Source: CAVOJY01 sp963696405 (GTDB taxonomy: Bacteria; Chloroflexota; Limnocylindria; Limnocylindrales; CSP1-4). From it: 64,000 bases of DNA. The notes beneath the pieces were generated by a model. The model was not told where the DNA came from. It saw nothing but the letters and a program-made list of their open reading frames with translations, and made no database searches. The position numbers and the translations under genes are program-made. Location of the stretch: contig CAVOJY010000003.1 of assembly GCA_963696405.1 (NCBI GenBank), positions 1 through 64,000 on the forward strand. The letters run 5' to 3'. This document shows positions 24,853-34,924 of this stretch, piece by piece; within the stretch, counting starts at the first letter, position 1; every line of letters begins with the position of its first letter.

Positions 24853-26141
24853 ATGAATAGGCGTCCGGCTCAACGCGCCGGACGGCGTCATCTCGCGCCG
24901 GCACTTCCTGTACATCGCCGGGGGCACCGTCGCGGTCACGGTCGGCGCCCCAATTCTTGCTGCATGCGGCGCCAGCGCCACGCCAGCCCCCACGGCCGCC
25001 CCCACCGCCGCGCCCACGGCGGTTCCCAGCGGTGTGCCGTGCCCGACGGTGACCCCATCCACAACGGCGATCGGCGGCCCGCTCAACATGTTCACCTGGG
25101 CCGGCTACGAAGGCGCGGGCGTCGCCGAGATGGAGCAAGTGGTACAAGGACAACAACATCCAGCTCAACGTCAAGAACATCTCGAACGAGGATCCCATCG
25201 CACTTCTTCAAGTCCCCGGCTCGGACAGGATTGGGACGCGGGGTCGCTTAACCAGGGCGACACTGGTACAACACGATCAGGGCGTCCTCGCGGCGGTGAG
25301 CGTCGAGGAGGTCCCGGCGTTCGAGAAGATGTACCCGTTCTTCAAGGAGAACGATTTCTTCAAGGTCTGCGACGGCGTGTACAACGCGGTCCCCTGGACG
25401 TGCGGGGCCGATCGCGCATCAACACCCTCCCGGAGCAAGGTGCCCGACGGATCCCTGGAGACTACGAGGGGCTATTCGACCCGAAGTGCAAGGGCCGCAT
25501 CGGCACCTACGACGACGCCCTCAACATGGTCTCGATGGCAGCCGTCGCGACCGGGAACGACCCGCAACTCTCACGCGCGAGCAGCTGCAACGGGCCCGTC
25601 AGGGAGTGGCTCATGAAGCTCGAGCCGCAGCTCAAGGTGCTGTCCACGTCGATCGGCGACCAGATCAACCTGCTGTATCAGCGGCGACGTCGACATCAAG
25701 CTCGTCGGCCTGCATCTGGAACATCCCCAGGCGCCGAACCAGCAGGGCGTCGACACCATCGACTCACGGGTCGTCCCGAAGGAGGGCGACCTTCGGCTTC
25801 GTCGACTGCGTGTGATCATCACTGCCGTGGGCGAAGAACCGCGCAGAACGCCATCGCCTACGCCAACGCGCTCATCGAGGGCGACACGGCGGTCGCCGAT
25901 GCAGGAGTCCGTGAACCAGCTGGGCCCCGTTGACGGAGGTCAACGCAGAAGATCAAGCCAGGAGGTCCGCGAGCCTCTATCCCGACGGATCTCGAGACCT
26001 ACTTCTCCGAGACCCTCAAGTGGAACAAGTCTTCTACTACGACCCGGCCGGCACGTACGCCACCGTCGAGGAGTGGCAGCAAGGTCTGGAACGAGGTGAA
26101 GGCCTCGGGCGTAGGCGTTCGCCGGGCCCCCGCCGTTCTGA
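24853..26141 (+). CDS. Extracellular solute-binding protein (spermidine/putrescine type), heavily frameshifted
   Basis: Periplasmic or lipid-anchored binding protein of a PotD-like ABC importer. ATG at 24853 follows GGAGG closely. An early frameshift leads to ISRRHFLYIAGGTVAVTVGA and PILAACGAS, a twin-arginine-like signal with a lipobox cysteine, then a Thr/Ala/Pro linker. The mature part can be followed through several frame changes: PLNMFTWAGYEGAGVAEMEK, VEEVPAFEKMYPFFKEND, VCDGVYNAVPWT, GRIGTYDDALNMVSMAAVAT, LKVLSTSIGDQINLL, and an ending with VWNEVKASG. At least eight single-base indels, mostly insertions. Ligand class (polyamine or similar) comes from family resemblance; it could be another amine. 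Confidence 0.72.
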
Positions 26142-26144
26142 CCG

Positions 26145-27042
26145 ATGCTAACCGTGCGCATGCGCATCGGTCGGCGCCTCGAGGCGCTCCTCGTCTGCGC
26201 CCCTCACCATCCTGCTGCTGGGACACCGTGGTCATCCCGGCGGCTGATCCTGCTCGGGCTACTCGCTCTTCATCTGGCATTACCTGGAGCCGCGTCGGCG
26301 ACCTGACGCTCGACAACTACCTCGCAGGCGCTGACCGATCCGCTCTATCGGCAGCTCGTCGCTGAACACGCTCGTCATCGGCGATCCCCACGACCATCGG
26401 CTCTCGATCGTCGGCGGCTACGTCATCGCCTACTACATCGTGTTCGGCACCGGGCGCGGCCGCTAGCTCCTGTTCGGGCTCATCGTCACGCGCCCTCATG
26501 GCGTCAGCTACCTCGTCCGCATCTTCGCCTGGCGGACGCTGCTCGGGGAGACCGGGATCATCAACAGCCTCCTGATCGGCGTCGGGCTCATCGAGCAGCC
26601 GCTCGAGTTCCTCCTGTTCTCGCGGCCGTCGGCGATCCTGGCCGAGATCGCGCTGTTCATGCCGCTCGCCGGCGCTCGCCTTCTACGCGGCGCTGGCCGG
26701 GATCTCGCCCGACTACCGGGAGGCGGCCGCGACCTGGGGGCGGACGGCCGCAGACGCTCCTGCGGATCACCATCCCGCTGTCCGGGCCCGGCCATCCTGG
26801 CGACGCGGCCCTCGTCTTCTTCCTGCCTGCCGGCGACTACGTGACGCCGGTGCTGGTCGGGGGGATCGACATCCGTCGACCGTCGGGCCGGATCATCGCC
26901 GACGAACATGGGACCAGCGGGCAACTACGGCATGGGCGCAGCGCTGTCTTTCATGGTCCTGCTCGGGATTCGTCCTCGTCTACCTCCTCCTGCGTGCCGG
27001 GATGCGGCGCCGGCGGCTTCCTGCCGGAGCGGACGGTCGTAG
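26145..27042 (+). CDS. ABC transporter permease (PotB-like), frameshifted
   Basis: First inner-membrane permease of the polyamine-type importer. ATG at 26145 (MLTVRMRIGRRLEALLVCAP), four bases after the binding-protein stop. Hydrophobic segments follow in alternating frames (VRIFAWRTLLGETGIINSLL, IGVGLIEQPLEFLLFSRPSA, ALAGISPDYREAAATWG, the last being the EAA loop that contacts the ATPase). Ends at TAG 27040-27042, which overlaps the ribosome binding site of the next gene. Several indels, and an apparent TAG near 26464 that disappears when the frame is corrected. Confidence 0.72.
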
Positions 27043-27047
27043 GAGCG

Positions 27048-27880
27048 ATGGCGCGCACGGCTTCTCGTTTCCATGGCTGGCCCTCGTTCTCACTGCTGCT
27101 CATGGTCTTCCTGTACGCGCCGCTCGCCGTCGCGACGCTGTACGCGTTCAACAGCGGGCCCAAGCCTGACGTGGCCGCCCAGGGCTTTTCGCTGCGCTGG
27201 TTCGAGCAAGATCTTCTCGGACTGCGGGTTCCGGAACGCGCTCATGGTCAGCTTCGCAGGCCGCCATCCTGACGGCCGTCGATCGCCACGATCATCGGGA
27301 GCGCGGCGGCCTTCGTCGTTCACGAGAGTCAGCTCGCGCAGCGCCCGCGGCGTACCGAGGCCCTGGGCCGGCTGCCGGTCATGCTGCCCGCCGCTCTTCA
27401 TCGGCATCGGGCATGGTCGCGCTCATGAAGCTGACGAGCTTCTCGCCGGTCATGCTCGCGACCATCGCCGGGCCACATCATCGTGGCGCGTGCCGTTGGT
27501 CATCCTCGTCGTGGCCGCTCGCCTGCGGACCTACGACCCCGAGCTCGAGCTCGCCGCGCGGGACCTCGGGGCCGCGCCACGCAGGCGCATCGTGCGGGTC
27601 ACCCTGCCGCTGATCGCTCCCGGCGATCTTCGGCGCGGCACTCCTCGCGTTCGCCTGGTCCTTCGACGAGATCCTCGTCACCGAACTTCACGTCGGGCAC
27701 AGCAGTCGACCGTCCCGATCTACGTGCTCGGGCAGGCTGCGGCGCGTCGTCGACCCGGGCGCCAACGCGGTCGCGGTCATCCTGCTGCTCATCCCCTGGA
27801 TCGCCTTCGGGATCGGCCGCGTCTTCCTGCGCCGCAGCGGCGGGAACATCGCCGAGCTCCTCAGGCAGCGCATCAAGTGA
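27048..27880 (+). CDS. ABC transporter permease (PotC-like), frameshifted
   Basis: Second permease. ATG at 27048 (MARTASRFHGWPSFSLLLMV) with TAGGAG directly before it. Segments LYAPLAVATLYAFNSGPKPD and RTYDPELELAARDLGAAPRR (the EAA loop), RRIVRVTLPLIAP, and a last span ending FLRRSGGNIAELLRQRIK with TGA at 27878-27880. Indels near 27215, 27255, 27380, 27415, 27475 and 27625 among others. About 275 residues when corrected, normal for the family. Confidence 0.74.
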
Positions 27881-27897
27881 GACGGAGGCAGCGGCTG

Positions 27898-29030
27898 ATG
27901 GCACCGGCGGGTCCGCCCGGGCCAGGGATACCGGCGGCCACCTGGCCGTCCGCGGGAATGACGAAGCGCTTCGGGCCGGTCGTGGCCGTGGACGACGTCA
28001 CCCTGGACCTGCCGCCGGGCTCGTTCTTCAGCCTCCTGGGCCCGTCGGGCTGCGGGAAGACGACCCTCCTGCGCATCATCGCCGGGCTGGAGCAGCCCGA
28101 CGCGGGCGCGGTGCTCGTCGACGGGCACGGACATCACCGGGACGCCGCCCGAGCGGCGCCCGTTCAACATGGTCTTCCAGCGCTACGCCCTGTTCCCCCA
28201 CCTGCGGTCTTCGACAACATGGCCTTCGGCCTGACCACCGACCGGCAGCGCGAAGCCCTCCGAAGGCCGAGATCAGCGGCGGGTCCTGCGAGATGCTCGA
28301 GCTCGTCGGTCTCGGCGGCTTCGAGAAGCGCTGGCCGCAGCCAGCTGAGCGGCGGGCAGGCGCAGCGCGTCGCCGTGGCCCGGGCCCTCATCCGCCGGCC
28401 GCGCGTGCTCCTCCTCGACGAGCCGCTGGCGGCCCTCGACCGCAACGTCCGCCACCAGGTCCGCGAGGAGCTGCTGCGGATCCACGCCGAGCTGGGCACG
28501 ACGTTCCTCCTCGTCACCCACGACCAGGACGAGGCGCTGAGCATCTCCGGGCATGGTGGGCCTCATGAACAACGGCCGCTCGAGCAGGTCGCCGACCCGG
28601 AGACGCTCTACCACCGCCCGGCGACGCTCTTCGCGGCCCGCTTCATCGGCGCCGGGTCCTTCATGGCCGGGATGGCCATCGGCGGCGGGACGATGCCGTG
28701 GACCTCGACTGCGCGGGCATCCGCTTCTCGGCCGCCGAACCGGGGGCCCGAAGGGGGAGAAGGTGAGCGTGCTGCTGCGCCCCGAGGACCTCGAGCTGGT
28801 GCCCCCGGCGCCGGGCGCCTCGACGGCGCGGTGGACACGTGCGCCTTCTTCGGCTCCTACTACGAGGTCGCCGCGCAGACCGAGCGGGGCCTCCTGCGCC
28901 TGCGCCACCGCTCCTCGGCGCGCCCGGGCGCCACGTGGGGATCGGCTGGGGCGAGACTGCCGGCATCGCCTACGGCGGCGCGGAGACCGTGGCCGCGGTG
29001 GCCGAGGCGGGAGCGACGTCGCCGGCCTGA
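27898..29030 (+). CDS. ABC transporter ATPase (PotA-like), frameshifted
   Basis: ATP-hydrolysing subunit of the importer. ATG at 27898 with GACGGAGG upstream. Walker A LLGPSGCGKTTLLRIIAGLE, the Q loop after FNMVFQRYALFPH, signature QLSGGQAQRVAVARALIRRP, Walker B VLLLDEPLAALD, and H loop TFLLVTHDQDEAL. The C-terminal TOBE domain follows and ends AAVAEAGATSPA at the TGA 29028-29030. One frame change looks like a lost base (HLTVFDNMAFGL, near 28206); the others (near 28128, 28340, 28550 and in the TOBE domain) look like extra bases. Last gene of the four-gene transporter unit. Confidence 0.78.
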
Positions 29031-29439
29031 GGCTGACCCGCCGGGCGCCGTCGTCCTCGCAGCCAACGTCGACGGGGCCCGCTCCGAACGGGAGGATTGA
29101 CCGATGCCGCAGCCTAGCCGCACTCGGGACGGCCGCCCTCCAGGTGGGGCCGACCGGCCGGTATCGACCCAGGACGGCACACCACTCGTCCGCGACGCGG
29201 GTCGCTACATCGGCGGCCGGCAGCTGGACCGTTCCGGTCGCCGTGGGACCACGACCTGTCCTGGTGCTCGAGGTGGACGCAGTTCGGACTCAGGGAGGAC
29301 TTGTCAGACCTATCCGGACGTGACGGTGCGGACTGGCGGACGGCACGCCGGTAGGCTGAGAATGGAATTGCGCAGGGGCTGAGGCGCGCGACCTGTCCCG
29401 GGGTGAACGGATCCACGGCGACTGGAGGGCACATCGAAC
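29031..29439. other. Intergenic region before the epimerase gene
   Basis: About 400 bases. A 92-codon frame (29104-29382) contains RYIGGRQLDRSG, vaguely like an aldehyde dehydrogenase N-terminus, but nothing after it supports that. No clear promoter or terminator seen. Confidence 0.35.
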
Positions 29440-30439
29440 ATGGGCGAGACCGTCCTGGTCACCGGCAGCTCCGGGTTCCTCGGCAGCTACGTGGCTCGCG
29501 AACTGGTGGAGCGCGGTCACCGGGTCATCGGGCTGGACCTCGTGGAGCCCCGCCCGGAGCACGCCTGGGTCCAGGAGCCGGCCAGGGGCGGGATCGAGCT
29601 CGTGCTCGGCGGTCTCGAGGGCTGGGCGCCGCTCGTCGCCCTCATGGAGCGCCACCGGCCGGCCGCCGTCGTCCACAACGCGGCCTTCGTCCGGCTCGAC
29701 ATCCTGGCCCGGGAGCCGCACAAGGCGCTGCGCCTGAACACGGAGGCCTCGGTCAACGTCTTCGAGGCGGCCAGGATCTTCGGTGTTCGGCGCGTGGTCT
29801 ACATCAGTTCCACCGGCGTGCTGCCCCGGCGCCAGTACGAGCCCATCGACGCGGGCCACCCCCTCTTCACCGCCACCGAGTCGTCGCCCGACACCTTCTA
29901 CGCAGCGGCGAAGATCGCGTCGGAGGCCTTCGCCTGGGCCTACTACCACAGCTTCGGCCTCGACACCCTCATCGTCCGCCCGTCTGCGATGTACGGCTTC
30001 GGGATGCAGTGGCCCATGTTCATCAAGCCGATCGTCGAGAACAGCCTGCAGGGTCGCCCCACGCGTTTCGAGACGGGGGGCGAGTTCCCCCGCGACTACA
30101 CCCACGTCAAGGACGTCGCGCGACTCGTGCGCCACTGCGTGGAGGTCCCCGGAGACCGGGTCCGCGACCGCTGCTTCTACGGCGCCACGGGCCGCGACCC
30201 GGTGACCCCCTCCACGTGGCGGAGATCGTGCGGGAACTCATCCCGGGGGCGGACATCGAGATCGGCACCGGGCTCACGCCCCTCGAGCAGTGGGATGCCG
30301 CGACCCGCGGCCGCTACGACATGGCGCCGCGGAGGCGCAGCTCGGCTTCACGCCCCGCTTCGCCGACCTGCGGGCCGGGATCGCCGACTACATCGAGGAC
30401 CTGCGCCGGTACGCCGCGCCGAACGAGGAGGACCGATGA
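29440..30439 (+). CDS. NAD-dependent epimerase/dehydratase (extended SDR), frameshifted near its end
   Basis: Extended SDR acting on sugars or sugar nucleotides. ATG at 29440 (MGETVLVTGSSGFLGSYVAR), Rossmann motif TGSSGFLG, then VYISSTGVLPRRQYEPID and the catalytic Tyr-Lys pair in FYAAAKIASEAFAWAYYHS. RPSAMYGFGMQWPMFI and DYTHVKDVARLV are typical of the substrate domain. Near 30205 two extra bases and near 30329 one missing base disturb the frame; correction gives 332 residues ending APNEEDR. The TGA overlaps the next ATG (ATGA), so the genes are coupled. Because of the indels the gene appears fused to the hydrolase; that fusion is an artefact. Confidence 0.82.
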
Positions 30440-31269
30440 CCACCAGATTGCGTTTCCTGGGGGCCTCCTGCTTCGAGGTGGTGGGGCCCCACCACCGCAT
30501 CCTCCTGGAGCCCTTCCTCACCGACAACCCGGTCTCGCCGTACACGGTGGAGACGATCCCCGCGCCCGACCTCATCCTCGTCTCGCACGGCGCGTGGGAC
30601 CACTGCGCCGACGCGGGGGCGGTGGCGAAGCGGACCGGCGCCCCGGTCTGCTGCGGGGCCGACGTGGCGGCGCTCCTGGCCGACCAGGATATCCCCGAGG
30701 AGCAGGTACGGCCGGTCATCTGGGGGCTCTGCTACGAGTTCGACGGCTTCCTCGTGCGGCCCGTGGAGTGCCACCACTGGTCCAGCGTCACCCTCTCCGA
30801 CGGGACCCGCATCACCGGGACCCCGCTGTCGTTCATCATCGAGACCGAGCCGGGCGTCCGCATCTACCACTTCGGCGACACCGCCATCTTCGGCGACATG
30901 AAGCTCATCGGCCAGCTCCACCGGCCCACCGTCGCCCTCCTCGGCTGCGCCAACACCGACGGGCTGCCCGACCCGGGCGCCGGGCTCGCCTGCACCGGGG
31001 AGATGAACCCCGACGAGGCCGCGCTGGCCGCCGAGTGGCTGGGGGTGCGGTACGCGGTCGCGACGCACTACATGAACCCGGGCGAAGAGGTGAACGAGTT
31101 CCGCCGCCGGGTGGCCCACCACGACACCAGCGGCCGGCGGATCGCCTCGCCCCGCGGGCGGGCGAGTGGATCGAGATCGAGCCGGTGGAGACCGGCCCCG
31201 GACCACCCGTCGCTCCTGTGGGGCGGCACGTCACCGGAGTTCGACCTGACCAAGGTGCCGACCCGGTAG
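30436..31269 (+). CDS. Metallo-beta-lactamase-fold hydrolase, 3' end uncertain
   Basis: MBL-superfamily protein starting MTTRLRFLGASCFEVVGPHH. The metal motif, normally HxHxDH, reads SHGAWDH, so the middle histidine is Ala. Later ligand-like positions are present: ECHHWSSVTLSDG, YHFGDTAIFGD and ATHYMNPGEEV. Reduced metal binding or a UlaG-like lactonase variant is possible. Near 31155 the coding signal moves to another frame (RAGEWIEIEPVETG), so the last 30-40 residues and the stop are uncertain; the uncorrected frame stops at 31269. Coupled to the epimerase by a 4-bp overlap. Confidence 0.72.
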   Translation: MTTRLRFLGASCFEVVGPHHRILLEPFLTDNPVSPYTVETIPAPDLILVSHGAWDHCADAGAVAKRTGAPVCCGADVAALLADQDIPEEQVRPVIWGLCYEFDGFLVRPVECHHWSSVTLSDGTRITGTPLSFIIETEPGVRIYHFGDTAIFGDMKLIGQLHRPTVALLGCANTDGLPDPGAGLACTGEMNPDEAALAAEWLGVRYAVATHYMNPGEEVNEFRRRVAHHDTSGRRIASPRGRASGSRSSRWRPAPDHPSLLWGGTSPEFDLTKVPTR

Positions 31270-31312
31270 GGGAAGGCTCTTCACCCGTTCTCGTCCCAAG
31301 GGAGGCAGCTCC

Positions 31313-33014
31313 ATGATCGTGTGGCAGGCAGTGGCCGCGGCGCTCGCGGCGGAGAAGATGCCGGTGGTCTTCGGCCTCCCCGGCGGAGAGCGGTTCTTCG
31401 ATTCTGTTGCGGAGTACCCGGAGATCCGCAGGGTCGTCCCGCGGGACCCGCGCGCCGCTCCCTTCATGGCCATGGGGTACGCGCGGGTGAGCGGCCGGCC
31501 GGCGGTCTGCCACTCGTCGGGCGGGCCGGGCGTCGCGTTGCTCGTCCCCGGCATCCTGGAGGCGCACGCCGCCTGCCTGCCGGTGATTGCCATCGTCGGC
31601 AGCTCCCGCCGATCGGGCGCCGGGCAGGGAGCCCTCCAGGAGTACGACCAGGTGGGGGTCTTTCGCCCCATCACGAAGTGGGCCGAGCGGGTCACCGAGC
31701 CGGACCGCATCTGGTGGGTCATGCGCAAGGCGTTCTCGGTGGCAATGAACGGGAAGCCCGGCCCGGTCTTCATCGACATCCCCCGGGACGTGGGGCTGCA
31801 GGAGGTTGCGCCCCGCGACTACGTCCCGGCCGACTGTCCCATCCGGACGGCCGGGGATCCTGCGCGCATCCGCGCCGCGGTCGAGCTGCTGCGGTCGGCC
31901 AGCGGCCGGTGATCGTGGTCGGCGGGGGAGGCGTCAGCTCGCGGGCCTTCGCCGAGGTGAGGCGTCTTCGCGGAGCTGATCGGCGCCCCCGTTCTCACCA
32001 CGCCCTGCGGCCGGGGGGTCATCGCGGAGGACCACCCGCTCTCCTGCGGCCAGGTGGGCCTCTACTTCTCCGATCTCGGGCAGCGCGTCTACGACGAGGC
32101 CGATCTCCTCGTCACCCTGGGCTCGCGGAACGAGGACTTCCAGTCGGGAGAGCAGAAGTTCTTCCCCCGTGGTGCGAAGTACATCCAGGTGGACATCGAC
32201 CCCGACGAGATCGGGCGCAACTGGGTCGCCGACGTGGCGGTGGTGGGCGACGTCAAGCTCGTCCTGCAGGCGTGGATCGAAGAGCTGGACCGTGAGCCGC
32301 CCAGCCGCTGACCTCGTGGCGTCGCGCGTCTCCAGCCTGGCCGAGGCGAAGGCAGCGTTCGAGGCGTGGGTAAGGGAGGACGCCGCCACCGACGAGGTTC
32401 CGCTGAAGACGAAGCGGGTGATCCGCGAGCTGAACGAGGTGCTCGGGCCCAACACCATCCTGGTGAACGAGAACGGCTCGCAGGACCTGTGGTCCTACTC
32501 GTGGCCCTACTACCGCGTGCTCGACGAGAACTGCTGCGTGGCCCCCGGGGAGCAGACCTGCATGGGCGGCGGGTGCGCCGCCGCCATCGGCGCCAAGCTC
32601 GCCATGCCCGACCGGAATGTCGTGTGCCCCACCGGGGACGGCGCCTTCCAGATGTTCACCAACGAGCTGGCGACCGCGGTCCAGTTCGGCGCCCCCGTCT
32701 TCTACCTCGTCCTCAACAACCGCCGCCTGGGGTGGATCGCGTACCACCAGCGCAAGCGCAGCGATCACCCCATCAACACCGAGTTCGAGGTCCAGCCGGA
32801 CTTCATGAAGGTGGCCGAGGCGAACCAGTGCTTCGGGGTGCGGGTCGAACGACCGGCGGAGATCCGCCCGGCCTTCGAACGCGCCCTTGCGGCCACCACG
32901 GCCGGGAGCCCCGCGGTGGTGGAGTGCATCGTCGACGGCTGGGACTTCTCCTTCGGCTTCAACAACTTCTACGAGCGGCTGGCCCGGAAGGGCGAGCCTC
33001 AGAGGAGGGGCTGA
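31313..33014 (+). CDS. Thiamine-diphosphate-dependent enzyme (acetolactate-synthase-like), frameshifted
   Basis: ThDP enzyme of the decarboxylase/carboligase superfamily. ATG at 31313 with GGGAGG upstream. The N-terminal PYR domain begins MIVWQAVAAALAAEKMPVVF and has GYARVSGRPAVCHSSGGPGV. The central domain has VIVVGGGGVSSRAF. The C-terminal PP domain has the ThDP/Mg motif beginning GDGAFQMFTNELATA and ending VLNN, preceded by GGGCAAAIGAKLAMPDR. Frame changes near 31905, 31962 and 32300. About 567 residues, normal for the family. Candidate reactions include decarboxylation of a 2-keto acid or an acetyltransferase-type reaction; sequence alone cannot choose. Confidence 0.8.
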
Positions 33015-33064
33015 TCGGACAGGCTGGCCACAACTCCGGTCCCCGCGCTCCGTGGTCGCATACA

Positions 33065-33096
33065 ATTCGGCGGGCGACTACCATTCGGCGGGCGAC
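33065..33096. repeat. Direct repeat ATTCGGCGGGCGAC x2
   Basis: Two perfect 14-base copies at 33065-33078 and 33083-33096, spaced 18 bases apart, in the promoter region of the ketopantoate-reductase-like gene. The second runs into the palindrome at 33090-33105. Two protein-binding half-turns on the same helix face are possible. Confidence 0.7.
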
Positions 33097-33105
33097 CGGT
33101 CGCCC
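33090..33105. promoter_or_regulatory. Operator-like palindrome GGGCGACCGGTCGCCC
   Basis: Perfect 16-bp palindrome of the ACCGGT class, 72 bases before the next start codon. A TACAAT box lies just upstream (33061-33066), so a bound repressor would sit downstream of the transcription start. Confidence 0.6.
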
Positions 33106-33176
33106 TTTGGGGCATCATACGCATTGGATCCGCGGGTTGGCACAACCGGTGGCACGGGCCAAGGAGGGCAGGAAGC

Positions 33177-34115
33177 ATGAAGGTGGTCGTGGTTGGGGCC
33201 GGGCAGATGGGCAGCATCTACGGCGCGGCGGCACATGAGAACGGCCACGAGGTCCTGTTCGTCGATGCAAGCCGGGATCTCGTCGACAAGATCAACGCGG
33301 ACGGGCTCACGATCGACCGCCAGGACGGAGGCGGCGTCTACCGGGTCCCGGCCACGACGCGCCCGTCGAACGCCGATGGGCCCGCCGACGTGGTCCTCTT
33401 CCAGGTGAAGGGCTATGCGACCCGTGCGGCCGCGGAGAGCGTGAAGCCGGTGGTCGGCCCGGGCACGCTGGTTCTCACCTTCCAGAACGGTCTCGGGAAC
33501 GAGCAGGTGCTGCGCGAGGTCTTCCCCGCGAACGAGATCCTCATCGGGATCACGTCGCACACGGTGGTCACCCTGGGCCTGGCGCACTACCAGCACGCAG
33601 GGGTGCGCGACTCACGGATGGGACCGTCGCGTGGTGACGACCTGGCGGGCGCGAGGTGTGCGGCTTCTGCCTTCGACCGGCCGGGGATGCCGGTGGAGGT
33701 CCTGCCGGAGAAGGAGGTCCGCACCGCTCAGTGGGCCAAGTTTGTCTTCAACTGCGGCGGGCTCGCGGCGTGGGCGGTCACGCGCCTCTCGATCGTCGGG
33801 AGCAAGGACCAGGCGCAGCTCATCGACCTCATGGGAGCGATCACGCGCGAAGCCTGCGAGATCGCGGCGCTGGAGGGGATCGCGCTTGACGCTGACGAGC
33901 GCGTGGCGTTCCTTCGCAACCTGATCGCCACGGCGACCGGCGGGAAGGCGTCCATGCTCGGCGACGTCCAGTCGAAGCGACGAACAGAGATCGACACGAT
34001 CAACGGCGCCGCCGTCATGTTCGCCGACACGCACGGCCACCCGGCGATCCTCAACCGGGCCATGGTGGCCCTTGTGAAGGGGACCGAGAAGGCGATCGAG
34101 ATCGGCGAGGCCTGA
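33177..34115 (+). CDS. Ketopantoate-reductase-like (ApbA/PanE family) dehydrogenase
   Basis: NADPH-dependent 2-hydroxyacid dehydrogenase family member, 312 residues. ATG at 33177 with AAGGAGGGCAGGAAGC upstream. N-terminal Rossmann motif VVVGAGQMGSIYGAAAHENG, then QVKGYATRAAAESVKPVVGP and TFQNGLGNEQVL, the usual PanE block. The C-terminal helical domain contains the conserved lysine region (WAKFVFNCGGLAAW) and SMLGDVQSKRRTEIDTINGA, the substrate-binding signature. No other pantothenate genes are near, and a catabolic operator precedes it. A role in oxidising or reducing a pathway hydroxy or keto acid is more likely than CoA synthesis. Convergent with GntR 4. Confidence 0.87.
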   Translation: MKVVVVGAGQMGSIYGAAAHENGHEVLFVDASRDLVDKINADGLTIDRQDGGGVYRVPATTRPSNADGPADVVLFQVKGYATRAAAESVKPVVGPGTLVLTFQNGLGNEQVLREVFPANEILIGITSHTVVTLGLAHYQHAGVRDSRMGPSRGDDLAGARCAASAFDRPGMPVEVLPEKEVRTAQWAKFVFNCGGLAAWAVTRLSIVGSKDQAQLIDLMGAITREACEIAALEGIALDADERVAFLRNLIATATGGKASMLGDVQSKRRTEIDTINGAAVMFADTHGHPAILNRAMVALVKGTEKAIEIGEA

Positions 34116-34126
34116 GGCCGCCGGCG

Positions 34127-34861
34127 TCAGCCTGCGGGGGCGGCCATCCCGGGGCGGCGCCCGCGGCGTGTTCCTGTCCCGCGCGTGCCGGCCTCGGTCG
34201 GGGTCTCTGCGCTGTCGCTTCCGAAGAGCCGGTCGCCCATCCAGGCGTAGTGCGCCTGGACCGCCGCAGCCAGTCTCTTTTCGCTGTGGGCCTCAAGAGC
34301 GTCCAGCACGTCGCGATGGAGGACGAAGGGCGGGTACACGCCTTCCCTGAGCGCCTTGTTGCGCGTCGCGGCCAGGAGCATCTGGGCGGCCAGGTCGTCG
34401 TGCGCGCTCAACATCCGGTTGTTTCCGGCAAGCAGGAAGATCTCGCGGTGGAACTCCAGGTCGAGGGCCAGCCCGCCCGTCTTTTCGTCGCCCTCGTACG
34501 CCGTCTCCATCGCATCGACCACGGAGCGGAGGCGATCGATGTCTCCCGGGGTGATCCTCGACATCGCGATCCTCGCCGCGGCCATCTCGATGGCCTCGCG
34601 GAAGGCCGTGATCTCGTCGAGGTCGGTGTCGGTCGGCGTGCTGACGAACACGCCCTGGCGGGGGCGATCCACGACCAGGCCGACCCGGCCGAGCTCGCGC
34701 AGCGCCTCGCGAATCGGTCCCCGGCTGACGCCAAAGCGATCGGCGAGATCGACTTCGATCAGGCGGGTCCCGGGGGCCAGTGCACCGCTGAGGATGTCAC
34801 GCCGCAGGATCGCCGCGACGTCCTCCCACAACTGGCGGGGCTGCAAACGATCCGATTCCAT
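34127..34861 (-). CDS. GntR (FCD) transcriptional regulator 4
   Basis: 244-residue winged-helix FCD regulator from the ATG at 34861 (MESDRLQPRQLWEDVAAILR). HTH: LAPGTRLIEVDLADRFGVSR, GPIREALRELGRVGLVVDRP, wing RQGVFVSTPTDTDLDEITAF. FCD domain: LALDLEFHREIFLLAGNNRM and HRDVLDALEAHSEKRLAAAV. Similar to regulator 3 throughout. An inverted repeat 50 bases upstream (34911-34924) recurs over the promoter of the second mttB gene. Twelve bases separate it from the convergent ketopantoate-reductase-like gene. Confidence 0.9.
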   Translation of the reverse strand: MESDRLQPRQLWEDVAAILRRDILSGALAPGTRLIEVDLADRFGVSRGPIREALRELGRVGLVVDRPRQGVFVSTPTDTDLDEITAFREAIEMAAARIAMSRITPGDIDRLRSVVDAMETAYEGDEKTGGLALDLEFHREIFLLAGNNRMLSAHDDLAAQMLLAATRNKALREGVYPPFVLHRDVLDALEAHSEKRLAAAVQAHYAWMGDRLFGSDSAETPTEAGTRGTGTRRGRRPGMAAPAG

Positions 34862-34910
34862 GGGTCCCGGATCCTCCCATCCCGCAGAAGGCCTGCGCGG
34901 CGCCGAGGGC

Positions 34911-34924
34911 TGTCAACAGTTGGC
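34911..34924. promoter_or_regulatory. Operator TGTCAACAGTTGGC upstream of GntR 4
   Basis: Inverted repeat GTCAAC-A-GTTGgC. The same core on the opposite strand (GTCAACTGTTGAC) lies over the -35 of the mttB-2 promoter at 37420-37432. Probable GntR 4 binding site. Confidence 0.55.

Noticed and set aside
29104..29382. Possible aldehyde dehydrogenase remnant (RYIGGRQ)
   Set aside because: Only a few residues resemble the family; nothing downstream in any frame supports it.
29440..31269. Apparent 609-residue epimerase-hydrolase fusion protein
   Set aside because: The single open frame arises from indels near 30205 and 30329. The hydrolase has its own ATG overlapping the epimerase stop, and the epimerase C-terminus is recovered in another frame.
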